Positions 10,621 to 22,900 of a stretch of DNA of 64,000 nucleotides are shown here, piece after piece. This DNA is from Nemertoderma westbladi. Lineage: Eukaryota > Xenacoelomorpha > Nemertodermatida > Nemertodermatidae. The stretch covers positions 1-64,000 of the forward strand of contig JAUCBJ010001693.1 of assembly GCA_032718475.1 (NCBI GenBank), read 5' to 3'. Position numbers and translations under genes: made by a program. The notes under the pieces were generated by a model. The model searched no databases. It saw nothing but the letters and a program-made list of their open reading frames with translations, and was not told the DNA's origin. Each line of letters begins with the position of its first letter. Position 1 is the stretch's first letter.

Positions 10621-11967
10621 GAATTTCTAAAGTGACCCATGGTATATTAAATATAGAAATATATTCTATTTTAGTATTCCATGACTCCCTCTATCTGCCA
10701 GTGTACCCAGGCCAACCTGCATTTCCCGCTGGGCGGCAGGTGATTCAGACCAGTTGAATTGTCAGGAAAATGTTTATATTAAATGCTTCTACAGTTTAGG
10801 TTTAGTGGTAACTGCCATGTGAACACATAGATAGATATTAGCACAGTTCTGCGATATTGGTTCCCTAACCGCCTCCCTTACTAACCTGCATAATTTAAAA
10901 CATAAACCGTTTGGAAATCACGAATAAATCCACTGTGCCGGTGAGCTTCCATCCGAGCCGCTAATATGTGGTCAATAACGGTAGGCCTACTAATAGCTAC
11001 TATACCTACATATATTGCTGCAGTGGTTGTGGTAGGCTAGGCTTACTGTAATTACGAACTACTGTATATAGCTTTACAATTATTTCGAAAATGGAAAAAT
11101 GCCCCTCCCATTTGAGTGAGTGCTTGGATAAGTACGGAAGCACATACGTAGATAAGAATTCCATGACAACCAATGGGAATTTTGGTTTGGTACATCATTG
11201 AACCATTTACACAGTAACGGGAAAAAATGATATAAGCTACTCCTTAATGAATTAAGAGAGGGCGGCGATTTAAATTTATATATGGTTTTTTTGATTCCTC
11301 ATAATAGATTGAATTATTCATTTTTATGCATTTTAAAAATTATTCATTAAATTAATCGTAATTTACCATACAATTGGTAAATACTAGTGTTTACGCTTTA
11401 GTTTAAGTATTTACCAAACTAGTGTACAATTTAATTTTAAATAATTTAGTTTAGGCCTTTTCCCATTGGGATACTCCAATTGGGGTGTCACAGTCACAGG
11501 TACGGGTCTAATTCTAAATTTTAGTACCATTACCATTACACCACAATCGGAGAACGCATGGATCAATTTCCAGGAATGTAGGCCTACATGGACGTACAGT
11601 TATGATATCGGTAGAAATACAAAAATAGGAGAAATATTCCTGAGTATTTATTACGAGAGTTATTTGTTTCCACCTCCACTAACTGAAACATTAATGACAA
11701 AAAAACAGGATTTTCTACAAATAGGGTGTCCGCGTCATCTAAACGGGAATCTAAATAATAGTTCGAAAGTTTCTACACGGAAAATAGACCGGAGTACTGT
11801 GAATGGGGGGCGCGGTCGCCTTATACTGTACCCTAACCCTATGTAACGCTATATATGCTATGATACCTGTCCGGCTACCGGTTTATATTAGTCTGACCAG
11901 TGCGTTACATACATTGACAGTATAGTGGCCCGCCCTAACCACCACCGCGAGAAAGAAAATATCTGCA
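10621..11967. other. Non-coding stretch
   Basis: No supportable gene. A 126-codon frame (11466-11846) has no recognisable motif, and its composition looks like translated non-coding DNA. Several TAGGCCTAC and TACTGTA motifs occur here. Confidence 0.5.
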
Positions 11968-14372
11968 GCAAAACATCTCGTCTAGACAAGATGTTCGGTA
12001 GCAACATTTCTTCTGGACATGTCGTTGCAACAACTCGTATGGACATGTTGTTGCTAAAACATCTCGTCTGAACGTGTTGTTGCTACAACATCTCGTCTGG
12101 GTGTGTTGTTGCTACAACATCTCGTCTGGACGTGTTGTTGCTACAACATCTCGTCTGGACATGTCGTTGCTACAACATCTCGCCTGGGCGTGTTGCTGCT
12201 ACAACATCTCGCCTGGGCGTGTCGTTGCTACAATATATCGTATGGACATGTCGTTGCTACAACACTTCGTCTGGACGTTTTGCTGCTACAACACCTTGTC
12301 TGGAGGTTTTGTTGCTACAACATCTCGCATAGGCGTGTTGTTGCTACAATATCTCGTCTGGACGTGTTGTTGCTACAACATCTCGTCTGGACGTGTTGCT
12401 GCTACAACATATCGTGTGGACATGTTGTTGCTACAACATCTCGCCTGGGCGTGTTGTTGCTACAATATATCGTATGGACATGTCGTTGCTACAACACTTC
12501 GTCTGGACGTGTTGCTGCTACAACATCTCGTCTGGACGTGTTGTTGCTACAACATCTCGTCTGGACGTGTTGTTGCTACAACATCTCGTCTGGACGTGTT
12601 GTTGCTACAACATCTCGTCTGGACATGTTGTTGCTACAATATTTCGTCTGGACGTGCTGTTGCTACAACATCTCTCCTGGACGTGTTGTTGCTACAACAT
12701 CTCGTCTGGAAGTGTTGTTGATACAACAACTCGTATGGACATGTTGTTGCTACAACATCTCGCATAGGCGTGTTGTTGCTACAATATCTCGTCTGGACGT
12801 GTTGTTGCTACAACATCTCGTCTGGACGTGTTGTTGCTACAACATCTCGCCTGGGCGTGTTGTTGCTACAATATATCGTATGGACATGTCGTTGCTACAA
12901 CACTTCGTCTGGACGTGTTTCTGCTACAACATCTCGTCTGGACGTGTTGTTGCTACAACATCTCGTCTGGACGTGTTGTTGCTACAACATCTCGTCTGGA
13001 CGTGTTGTTGCTACAACATCTCGTCTGGACATGTTGTTGCTACAATATTTCGTCTGGACGTGTTGTTGCTACAACATCTCTCCTGGACGTGTTGTTGCTA
13101 CAACATCTCGTCTGGAAGTGTTGTTGCTACAACAACTCGTATGGACATGTTGTTGCTACAACATCTCGCATAGGCGTGTTGTTGCTACAATATCTCGCAT
13201 GGACGTGTTGTTGCTACAACATCTCGTCTGGACGTGTTGTTGCTACAACATCTCGTCTGGACGTGTTGTTGCTACAACATCTCGTCTGGGCATGTTGTTG
13301 CTACAACATCTGGTCTGGGCGTGTTGTTGCTACAACATCTCGCCTGGACGTGTTGTTGCTACAACATCTCGTCTGGACGTGTTGTTGCTACAACATCTCG
13401 TCTGGACGTGTTGTTGCTACAACATCTCGTCTGGACATGTTGTTGCTACAACATCTCGCCTGGGCGTGTTGCTGCTACAACATCTCGTGTGGACATGTTT
13501 TTGCTACAACATCTCGCCTGGGCGTGTTGTTGCTACAATATATCGTATGGACATGTCGTTGCTACAACACCTCGTCTGGACGTGTAGCTGCTACAACATC
13601 TCGTCTGGAGGTGTTGTTGCTACAACATCTCGTGTGGGCGTGTTGTTGCTACAATATCTCGCCTGGACGTGTTGTAGCTACAACATCTCGTCTGGACGTG
13701 TTGTTGCTACAACATCTCGTCTGGACGTGTCGTTGCTACAACATCTCGTCTGGACGTGTCGTTGCTACAACATCTCGTCTGGACGCGTTATTGCTACAAC
13801 ATCTCGTCTGTGCTTGTTGTTGCTAAAACATCTCGTCTGGACGTGTTGTTGCTACAACATCTCGTATGGACATGTCGTTGCTACAACATCTCGCCTGGGC
13901 GTGTTGCTGCTACAACATCTCGTCTGGAGGTATTGTTGCTACAAAATCTCGCCTGGGCGTGTTGTTGCTACAATATATCGTATGGACATGTCGTTGCTAC
14001 AACACCTCGTCTGGACGTGTTGTTGCTACAGCATCTCGTCTGGGCGTGTCGTTGCTACAACATCTCGTCTGGACGTGTCGTTGCTACAACATCTCGTCTG
14101 GACGTGTTGTTGCTACAACACCTCGTCTGGACGTGTTGCTGCTACAACATCTCGTGTGGACGTGTCGTTGCTACAACATCTCGTCTGGACGTGTCGTTGC
14201 TAAAACGTGTCGTCTGGACGTGTTGTTGCTACAACATCTCGTATGGACATGTCGTTGCTACAACATCTCGCCTGGGCGTGTTGCTGCTACCACATCTCGT
14301 GTGGACATGTTGTTGCTACAACATCTTGCCTGGGCGTGTTGTTGCTACAATATATCGTATGGACATGTCGTT
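11968..14372. repeat. 29-bp minisatellite array, about 83 copies
   Basis: The unit consists of ACATCTCGTCTGGACGTG followed by TTGTTGCTACA (29 bp). It is repeated head-to-tail with frequent variants at fixed positions (CTGGGC, GTATGGACATG, CAATATATC). Because 29 is not a multiple of three and the unit has no stop in any forward frame, all three forward frames stay open and yield overlapping frames of up to 477 codons. These are not genes. Each unit contains the small palindrome GTTGT-TGCT-ACAAC. Longer sub-blocks recur (for example 12393-12770 resembles 12770-13180), which shows higher-order duplication. Confidence 0.95.
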
Positions 14373-14481
14373 GCTCACACCGAGAATACTTACGAATAAC
14401 CGGTAGATCTCTTGGTTTTCATGATTCATTGAGGTAAGCGGAGGGGAGTACTATTCACAATTGCATAGTTAAAATAACAGT

Positions 14482-14962
14482 GGTTTGTATGAGTTTATGC
14501 TGTTTCATAGTCCCCAACGTACGTGAGTTAAGTTCTCCTTATATGCGAGTAAAATTGGTGACAGTCGGCAAATTAACGTGTTTCAGTATTATTGTCAGCG
14601 ACGTGAGTGCGAGTGAATAATTATACATTCCTAAAGAATGTAAACATTGCGTAGTCTCATGTCCGCCCGTTGTACAGTAATTAGTAAGTCATATCTCTGC
14701 GTGGTATTTAAAGCGCAGCACCTGAAATGAACTGTTGGCATTTCATTAAAAATAAACATAGTTTCTGGAGATTATATAGTAGAGATCAATCGAATAATAC
14801 AAAGTAGTGTATCCCACTCCCGCTGATAGAATCCAGTCTCCCACACTGTGGGTCATACGCCGCGCTAGACTGGCTTCTACTGTGTTCACATTTAGTATGG
14901 ACTGTCAGGCATTATAAGACACATAAATTAGCAGGTTAAACTGCGCGAACAGATTTCCCACA
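14482..14962 (+). mobile_element. Diverged LTR remnant of the Bel/Pao-type family at 51.3-63.6 kb
   Basis: This stretch aligns collinearly with the 3' half of the 1271-bp LTR. Shared blocks in order include GACAGTCGGCAAATTA (LTR: GACGGTCGGCAAATTA), CCTAAAGAATG, AAGTCATATCTCTG, GATCAATCGAATAATACA, AGAATCCAGTCTCCC, CTGGCTTCTRCT, GACATATAAAT-like text and GCAGGTTAAACTGC. It ends in CCCACA, in line with a terminal CA. Divergence is high. The 5' half of the LTR is not recognisable; the 29-bp array occupies that side. Confidence 0.8.
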
Positions 14963-16868
14963 TAAAAAAAAACAGTTTAAATAAAAATATCAACTATAAA
15001 CAATACGTAGGATTAAGTATAATAGCGAAACGAGAACCGTAGCTTTCCCAAACTTTTAACACGAAGACCAAAAATACTCATAGAGAATACTGTAAACATA
15101 ATTCATCAAATATTAATTAGTAAAGGAGCTGGTTAAATTAGACGGGCTGTTATTATCAAAAGAGTGAATTTATACTCCTCCTGAGCACCCGTACCTTAGC
15201 TACTGTAATTTAAACATAAACATAACTTAAAGAGTATGAATATTAACGAGCGGTTGGTTTTATTGCGATGTTTGAAATGAAAGAAAAAATGAACTCTTGT
15301 TTTGTCCATAATAAACACGAGTGGGGCCTTCGAGCAGCAAAAGCTACAAGCCATCTATCTTAGCGAACAATTATATTTTTACTATGGCTAGTTATATCTT
15401 GGCTTCCGACACACACACACACACATACAGACTTTTAGAAAACGGCCATAGTATAATTATAACAGTTTGCTGATGTCTCGCAGTTTTGACTCGCCCCACA
15501 ATAACTTAATATAGTTAATAAAGTGAAACTAACCCCTTCATTGTCCGCATTATTCCATCTCATTTGCACATTTCTCCCCGTCAACTCTTGGATATTTTCG
15601 TTAATATCTTCAAATCCTTTATTATTCATTACCAATTTAGTTTATTATTTATTTAGGTATTAATTTACTTTACACAACTGGTAACACTCTTAGACAGGTC
15701 ACGGACTCACACATTGGGTAAACAGTTTGTATCAGGTCTCAGGTATTACTGTAGGTATATACTGTAATTAGAGGACTACTGTACCTGAGTTCTTGCCAAA
15801 AAATACTTAAACTCCAATACGGATTTATTGTAAAAAGGTTTATTAAATAATTCTTAAAATTATGATAAGGATTTTCCGTGACAGTGATGAGATGAAAAGC
15901 TTCTTTAGAAAAAAATGTCGTACCTCTAATTGTTCAGTAGGGCCTACCATATCAAGTGGGTTTAAAGTTTGTAAATATATAACTCACTGCTGGGTTTATG
16001 CAATTTATGAAAACTTTACTTAATGGATTATAACCTGAAAACTTTGGCAAGTTTCCTTCTATAGGTTTATTCCATGACTCATGACATATATTTAATAAAT
16101 TAATGCGCCCTGCCTACTAAAGGTCATTATCACTTGACTAATTTTGTTAGTAGGCCTACTGTAGGGTATACAGTAATTCAGTAACTGGGATTTGAATGCC
16201 AGAATTTAATACATTTAATATGAGGAATTTGCAGTAGGGAGGAGGGCCTGAATCTGACCCTTGTTCACATATTATGCCAGCAGAATATTACATATCACTA
16301 TACCGGACATACTGGAGTTGCATATGCCCAGATAATATATTAAATATTAATCAAGTTAGTGAGTGCAACTCAACTAAATACAAGCGGATTAGAAGAACAT
16401 TGTAAATTACTGTACTTTGAAACATATATTCTGTTATTCGGCTATTGTACCTGACATTCGTGAAAAATAAGAATAATATTATTGGTGGAATTTCTCAAAT
16501 TTTTCCGGTATGAACTGACTCTTAACATCCGCGTAATAAATGTTCAATAACATATAGTTTGTTATTATGAAACATATCCTACAACGATATGACAGAATAC
16601 CAGGAATTTGTACGAGTACTTGGATCGATAGGAATTGGTGTGGTTTTGATGGCGTAATTGGAGTGGATCCATTACTTAAAATTCAAATTTGAAATATTTA
16701 GGTGGTTGCCTGGTAACACAAGCAGCGTACTCATAATCATTATTTATTAGGTAATGATTGGTCAGTTAGTAACATTCTCATAGATTTAATTAGGCCTAAC
16801 TTCATAATTTTGTAAACGAAAGTGTTATTTTGTATAATGACATTTTGTAGAATATTACATTTCTGGTA
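14963..16868. other. Non-coding stretch upstream of the ABCG gene
   Basis: No gene seen. An AC microsatellite lies at about 15409-15424. The promoter of the downstream ABCG gene should lie in or upstream of this stretch, but I see no convincing TATA box or CpG island. Confidence 0.45.
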
Positions 16869-16976
16869 ATGGATAATCCGGCGTTTGAGGATAAGAGTCG
16901 AAAAGAAAGAAATGGTGCGCATGTAGAGGAGGTGGAATTCACATGGAAGGGTAAAGTGGTCAAAGGGAATAATGAG
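16869..16976 (+). CDS. ABCG exon 1 (start codon)
   Basis: ATG at 16869 opens a 36-codon exon beginning MDNPAFEDK and containing a [10 protein letters not shown] stretch. It ends in phase 0 at a GTTAGT donor (16977). It supplies the cytosolic N-terminus. I chose this start because it is the first ATG of the open frame, and the reading runs on into intron sequence without a domain. Confidence 0.6.
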
Positions 16977-19900
16977 GTTAGTACTGTAGTGTCAGTAGTT
17001 ATTTATATATCATTACATCATTCGGGAATATTAGAATTAGTTTATCTAAGGCGATGTGTTCCCTGCAGCAGCTACAGCTGATATCAGTGCAATTTAATTT
17101 AAGGAGGGCGCTAGAGTTGTAAAATAAATAATGTATCCCATAGAGTTGGGCGTTTCCATTCTAACATAATTATAAAGGTAATTAAAAACTGCAATCACCC
17201 TTCATTATGTTTTATAGAAGACACCAATGGATCGAACTGGTGACCTCCGGGTTTGAAGTCTGACGCTCTAACCATTCAGCTAGCGGCTCAGGTAAAAGAT
17301 AGACCTGGAAATACTATCTGATACCTTGTATGTCCGGAATTTACCTCATCATGGCAAACCATCTGTCAATACCATCATATGCTGCCACTGTGCTCAACCC
17401 TACCATACTTGGTCGTCTTTAACCACTCGCTACAATGAAATGATAGGTATATTAACCATGAACCATCACGGCCACAATGATTAATTAAACACTCTAACTA
17501 CTAATTTTGGCAGGACAGTTGTTACACCCATGGAGAAATGCGAGTTGCCCAACAAAAAAAGTTATAATAATATGAAACTTGTAACTGTCCTACCTAAATT
17601 AGTAGTTAAAGTGTAAAATTAATCATTGTGGCCGTGATGGTTCATGGTTAATATACACTACCCTTTCATTGTAGCGAGTGGTTAAAGACGACCAAGTACT
17701 GTAGGGTTGAGCACAGTGGCAGCAGGCCATGAGGAAGTAAATTGCGGACATACAAGGTGTCAGATAGTATTTCCAGGTCTATCTTTTACCTGAGCCGCTA
17801 GCTGAATGGTTAGAGCGTCAGACTTCCAACTCGGAGGTCACCAGTTCGATCCCACCCAGGACGTCATTGCCGAATTTGCGAAAGCTGTGCCCAACAAAAA
17901 GTTCTAATATCTATTTATGAGATTATGCGGCGTAATATATCAATCAATCAATACCACCTTATTATATTAACTCCAGGGATTTTCACACTACAGATCGTAA
18001 TCTTGTACCCAAGGACAGTAAGATAACGGGCCATATTTACTCAACATTGTTGCGTCAAATAAAACCATTACGTTTTAACGTTTACTAACAATAATTAATC
18101 GCGACATGAAAGGCATAAGGATACGAGATGTAGTAATAGTAAAAGAAATAGAAAAAATATAATAGAAAGAGTATCTGTGCATGTGATGCGTCACCAGAGT
18201 TCATTGAGTAACACTTTCATCACGTTATGCAATACCTTATACAGTATATATTAGTACATCACGTTGTAAATCTTAGAGCTGTAGCAGTATTGTAAGGAAG
18301 AGGGAAGCCTAAAGATCGGCTGGTTACTGACACACCCTTAACCTAAACTTGAATATTCACATAGTTGGAATAAAATGAAGCTGATTGGTTGCCAAGTAGG
18401 AAGCATTTCTTCAGCAACCTGTTAAATTGGTAGCAACGGGATGAATGGTACAGCATAACATTCCATACAAACCAAGGGTGGCAGCTTCCGTTATTTTTTA
18501 TTTTGTATACTTATTTTTCATGTTTTGGGTTGCGATTGTTTTATTTATTCTTTTTGTTTCGTACCTTCTGAATTAATTAATACAGTACCAATTTTATGAA
18601 TGTTCTAATAATTTCTTTCATTAAACTTGTCTTTGATTAACTACACTAGAACTAAGATTAGTCAATTTGTGTATGCCTAAATTAAAAGTATGTTCAATAA
18701 TGAAGCTTAAAAGTGGTAAATACGAAATTACTAATAATACGCCTACCGGTACTAATAGACGAATAAATAACCCTACCAACCAGGACCAAGGAGATTCTGC
18801 ACAAGTGCTGATAGGTCAGCGTCAGGTGAGTTTGTTTATTCACGTTATACAGCAATGTGTTGTGGGTTGGGGCCAGGGCAAGGCGACCTTTACTACAGTA
18901 CTAACAGGCCCTGCAGCCCAGACAACTGCAGAATTAGCGTAGTCCTAAAATTCTGCACTGGCCTAGTAGTAAAGGTCGCCTTGGGCCAGGGCTTAAGGCA
19001 CCTTGGGCCAAGGCCAGGGTGTGTGTTTGCGTTTGTTACAATAATTGAAAATCTGTAATTGTATCATCCAGTAATTTGTACTGGATAAATTGCAGTATTC
19101 AGGTATTAGCGACGTAGACAAATGTTCCAGTGGGCAGTTGTGACCGGTGTCCAGTGATTAAGGTCCGGATCATAGGGAGGGAGCCACCTAGCTGTGGACA
19201 AGGTAATTAATTAGGGTCCGGATAATAGGGAGAGACACCCAGCTGTGGACAAGGTAATTAATTAGGGTCCGGATAATAGGGAGAGACACCCAGCTGTGGA
19301 CAAGGTAATTAATTAGGGTCCGGATAATAGGGAGAGACACCCAGCTGTGGACAAGGTAATTAATTAGGGTCCGGATAATAGGGAGAGACACCCAGCTGTG
19401 GACAAGGTAATTAATTAGGGTCCGGATAATAGGGAGAGACACCCAGCTGTGGACAAGGTAATTAATTAGGGTCCGGATCATAGGGAGCCAGCCACCTACT
19501 GTAGCTGTGGACAAGGTAATTAATTAGGGTCCGGATAATAGGGAGCCACCTAGCTGTGGACAAGGTAATTAATTAGGGTCCGGATAATAGGGAGAGACAC
19601 CCAGCTGTGGACAAGGTAATTAATTAGGGTCCGGATCATAGGAGCCAGCCACCTACTGTAGCTGTGGACAAGGTAATTAATTAGGGTCCGGATAATAGGG
19701 AGCCACCTAGCTGTGGACAAGGTAATTAATTAGGTTCCGGATAATAGGGAGCCACCTAGCTGTGGACAAGGTAATTAATTAGGTTCCGGATCATAGGGAG
19801 CCAGCCACCTACTGTAGCTGTGGACAAGGTAATTCATTAGGTTCCGGATCATAGGGAGAGCCACCCACCCAGCTGTGGACAAGGTAATTAATTAGGGTCC

Positions 19901-22900
19901 GGATAATAGGGAGCCACCTAGCTGTGGACAAGGTAATTAATTAGGGTCCGGATAATAGGGAGCCACCTAGCTGTGGACAAGGTAATTAATTAGGGTCCGG
20001 ATAATAGGGAGCCACCTAGCTGTGGATAAGGTAATTAATTAGGGTCCGGATAATAGGGAGCCACCTAGCTGTGGATAAGGTAATTAATTAGGGTCCGGAT
20101 AATAGGGAGCCACCTAGCTGTTAAATGTTTTATCGTCGAACATCTTCCTTATTCTTCTTTATTAATATTATATGGTTTAGTATATTATGTTGCGGAGAGG
20201 TTTTTTTCGCTCTTGTGGTGACAATCACAGCAAAAAACCAATATTGCAATGTATTTTACAGTCTACCTATTCTCGTATCTTTATTTGCACTCACTCACTA
20301 CGATCGTTAGTGTAACAAACCACCCGCATCAACACACTGTAAAATACCACTTTACACAATAACGTGAACGTAAATATTTAACATATTATTTAGATTATTG
20401 CTAATGGACCAGATAGGCAACAAGAAGATCACACTAACAGTAACCAACTTTTTGGAGCCGCATTGAAGGAAACTATCCCAAGTGTAGAATGTGGTGGCTG
20501 CGGGCTACCAGATTGTACACCATGTGCTAATAGGTAAGTAAAGGGTGGTGTGGTACTGACGACCAGATTGTGGGGCGAACCACGAAGTGAGCGAAGCCTT
20601 AGCATATAGGTATCATTAACGAGTTTTCTGTCGTGACCTAATGTACGTATGTAGTCCGTCAAAAGTTTAGAAAGAATCTGAAGTTTGGTAAAACAAATCA
20701 GACTGTCTGTAAGTTGGTACCGGTTTTTGATGAAATTAAATCAAACTTGATAAACAAGTGGTCTGTTATGTCAAAGGTTTAGGAAGATTCAGAAGTTTGG
20801 TCAAAACTCAATAATCAGACAGTCTGTCTGTCGGTACCGGCAGTTTCACACTTTTGATAAAAATAATAAGTCGCGTTGGTGACCATGGACATTTGTATTT
20901 CCCGTTAATAACATTTATTTCTAGGGGACACTTCCCATTAATAACATGTTGTTTTTCAGTGAACAATCAAGAATTGAACGTGGAGTGAATGTGTATTTCA
21001 ACAACATTACAGTTTCTATGATGGGAAGAAAGGTGTTGAATAATGTGTCAGGTCGAGCTTATCCGGGTGAACTATTGGGTGTTATGGGGCCAAGTGGTAA
21101 GTATTTGGGTTTTGGGACAAAGTGGAAAGTATTTGCGTTATGGGACCAAGTGTATTTGAGTTATGGGACCAAGTGGTAAGTATTTGGGTTATGGGACGAA
21201 GCGGTAAGTATTTGAGTTATGGGACCAAGTGGTAAGTATTTGGGTTATGGGACGAAGTGGTAAGTATTTGAGTTATGGGACCAAGTGGTAAGTATTTGGG
21301 TTATGGGACGAAGCGGTAAGTATTTGGGTTATGGGACCAAGTGGTAAGTATTTGGGTTATGGGACGAAGTGGTAAGTATTTGAGTTATGGGACCAAGTGG
21401 TAAGTATTTGGGTTATGGGACGAAGTGGTAAGTATTTGAGTTATGGGACCAAGTGGTAAGTATTTGGGTTATGGGACGAAGCGGTAAGTATTTGGGTTAT
21501 GGGACCAAGTGGTAAGTATTTGGGTTATGGGACCAAGTGGTAAGTATTTGGGTTATGGGACCAAGTAGTGTAGTGGTATATATTTTAGTTATGGGGGGGG
21601 GGGGGGGGGGTGATGATTCCAACCAGGCCCGTAGCCAGGATTTTTTAGTTGTGTAGGCGATGGAATATCAGGGTAGGCAGGCGCAAATGTTAATTTGGAT
21701 AAATTTTATAATAATAATAATTAATATTTAATAATAATTCCAAGTCCAAGGCTCTACCAACTTCGCCACTGCGTTGAAGATAAAATTATCTAAACTAAAG
21801 TAAACTATTATAAAACTAAAACCCAACTGGAAATTAACAACAAGAACACCATAACACCAACAACGGAGTGAATACTAGAAGTCTTGCTACGTGGACCTAA
21901 AAAGGCGGGGGAGAGTTTCAGATAAACCTTTTATTGGTAATACACAACACACTCAACAGGTACCTACACCTACAATAGCTACATCATAAGCAGATTCTAT
22001 TCTAAACAAAATACTGTATATGTACCATTGCCATATTACAGGATGGGTGCAACCTTTGCCCATAAGGCAGTAAGGCAATATTCGCCCGCGAGCAACCTTC
22101 GTCCAATAAGATTGTGTTAGAAACCATTTTAGTTACAAATTCAGGGAAAGGAGCAGGTTACAGATACTGCTTTTTCTAACCAAAACAATAAACGATGTTG
22201 TTACCAATTTCTAGGAAAGGAGCAGGTTACAGAGACGGCTTTTCTCACCAAAACAATCAAAGTTTGCTCTGGGCGAAGTTTGGACGAGGGCGAAGTTAGC
22301 TGCGTACCTTACAGGACCAGTGTTCGGTGACTGTAAGGGTGGAGTAGGCCCTACTGTTACTGTACTGTAGTAGTAGTAACAGTGTTGGCCTACGGAAGGT
22401 ATTATTAAAATGAAAGTAAATCTGAGTGTAATATGTACTGGTGTTTGATTACTTCAAGGCGAATTTTTAAAGAAGACGCATGGAACCAGAAAATGGTGGG
22501 GTGTAAAAATGTAAAATTATTACTAATTAAGTAAAATTTCTCCCAAAAAATTGGGTAGGCGAGACCCACGTTTGGGTAGGCGGCGCCTACCTTCGCCTTA
22601 TACTGGCTACGGCACTGATTCCAACCATAAGTATTTCGGTTATTGGACAGAGTGGTAAGTAATTTTGTCATGGGACCTTTTCAGAAGAATCCTTCACTGC
22701 AATAATCCATATTTTACCAACTTCCCTAGGTGCCGGTAAGACGACTCTACTCAACATACTTGGAGGTCGACACACAGAAATAGATTCGGGTTACTTTCAC
22801 ATTAATGGGGTTCCTTTAACCAAAAGAATGAGACGAAAAATATGCTATGTCCTGCAACATGACGTATTCTTCCCAAATTTAACTTTAAATGATACATTAA

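Noticed and set aside
12074-14437. Overlapping open frames up to 477 codons with L-L-L-Q and C-C-C-Y repeats
   Set aside because: They are translations of the 29-bp minisatellite. All three forward frames are open because the unit has no stop, so length alone means nothing.
17792-17862. Functional tRNA gene
   Set aside because: Box A and B are present but there is no convincing acceptor stem, and it exists as an inverted pair inside a larger repeat. A SINE head fits better.
19188-19514. Reverse-strand 108-codon repeat protein
   Set aside because: Translation of the 51-bp minisatellite (17 codons per unit) and not conserved across the variant units.
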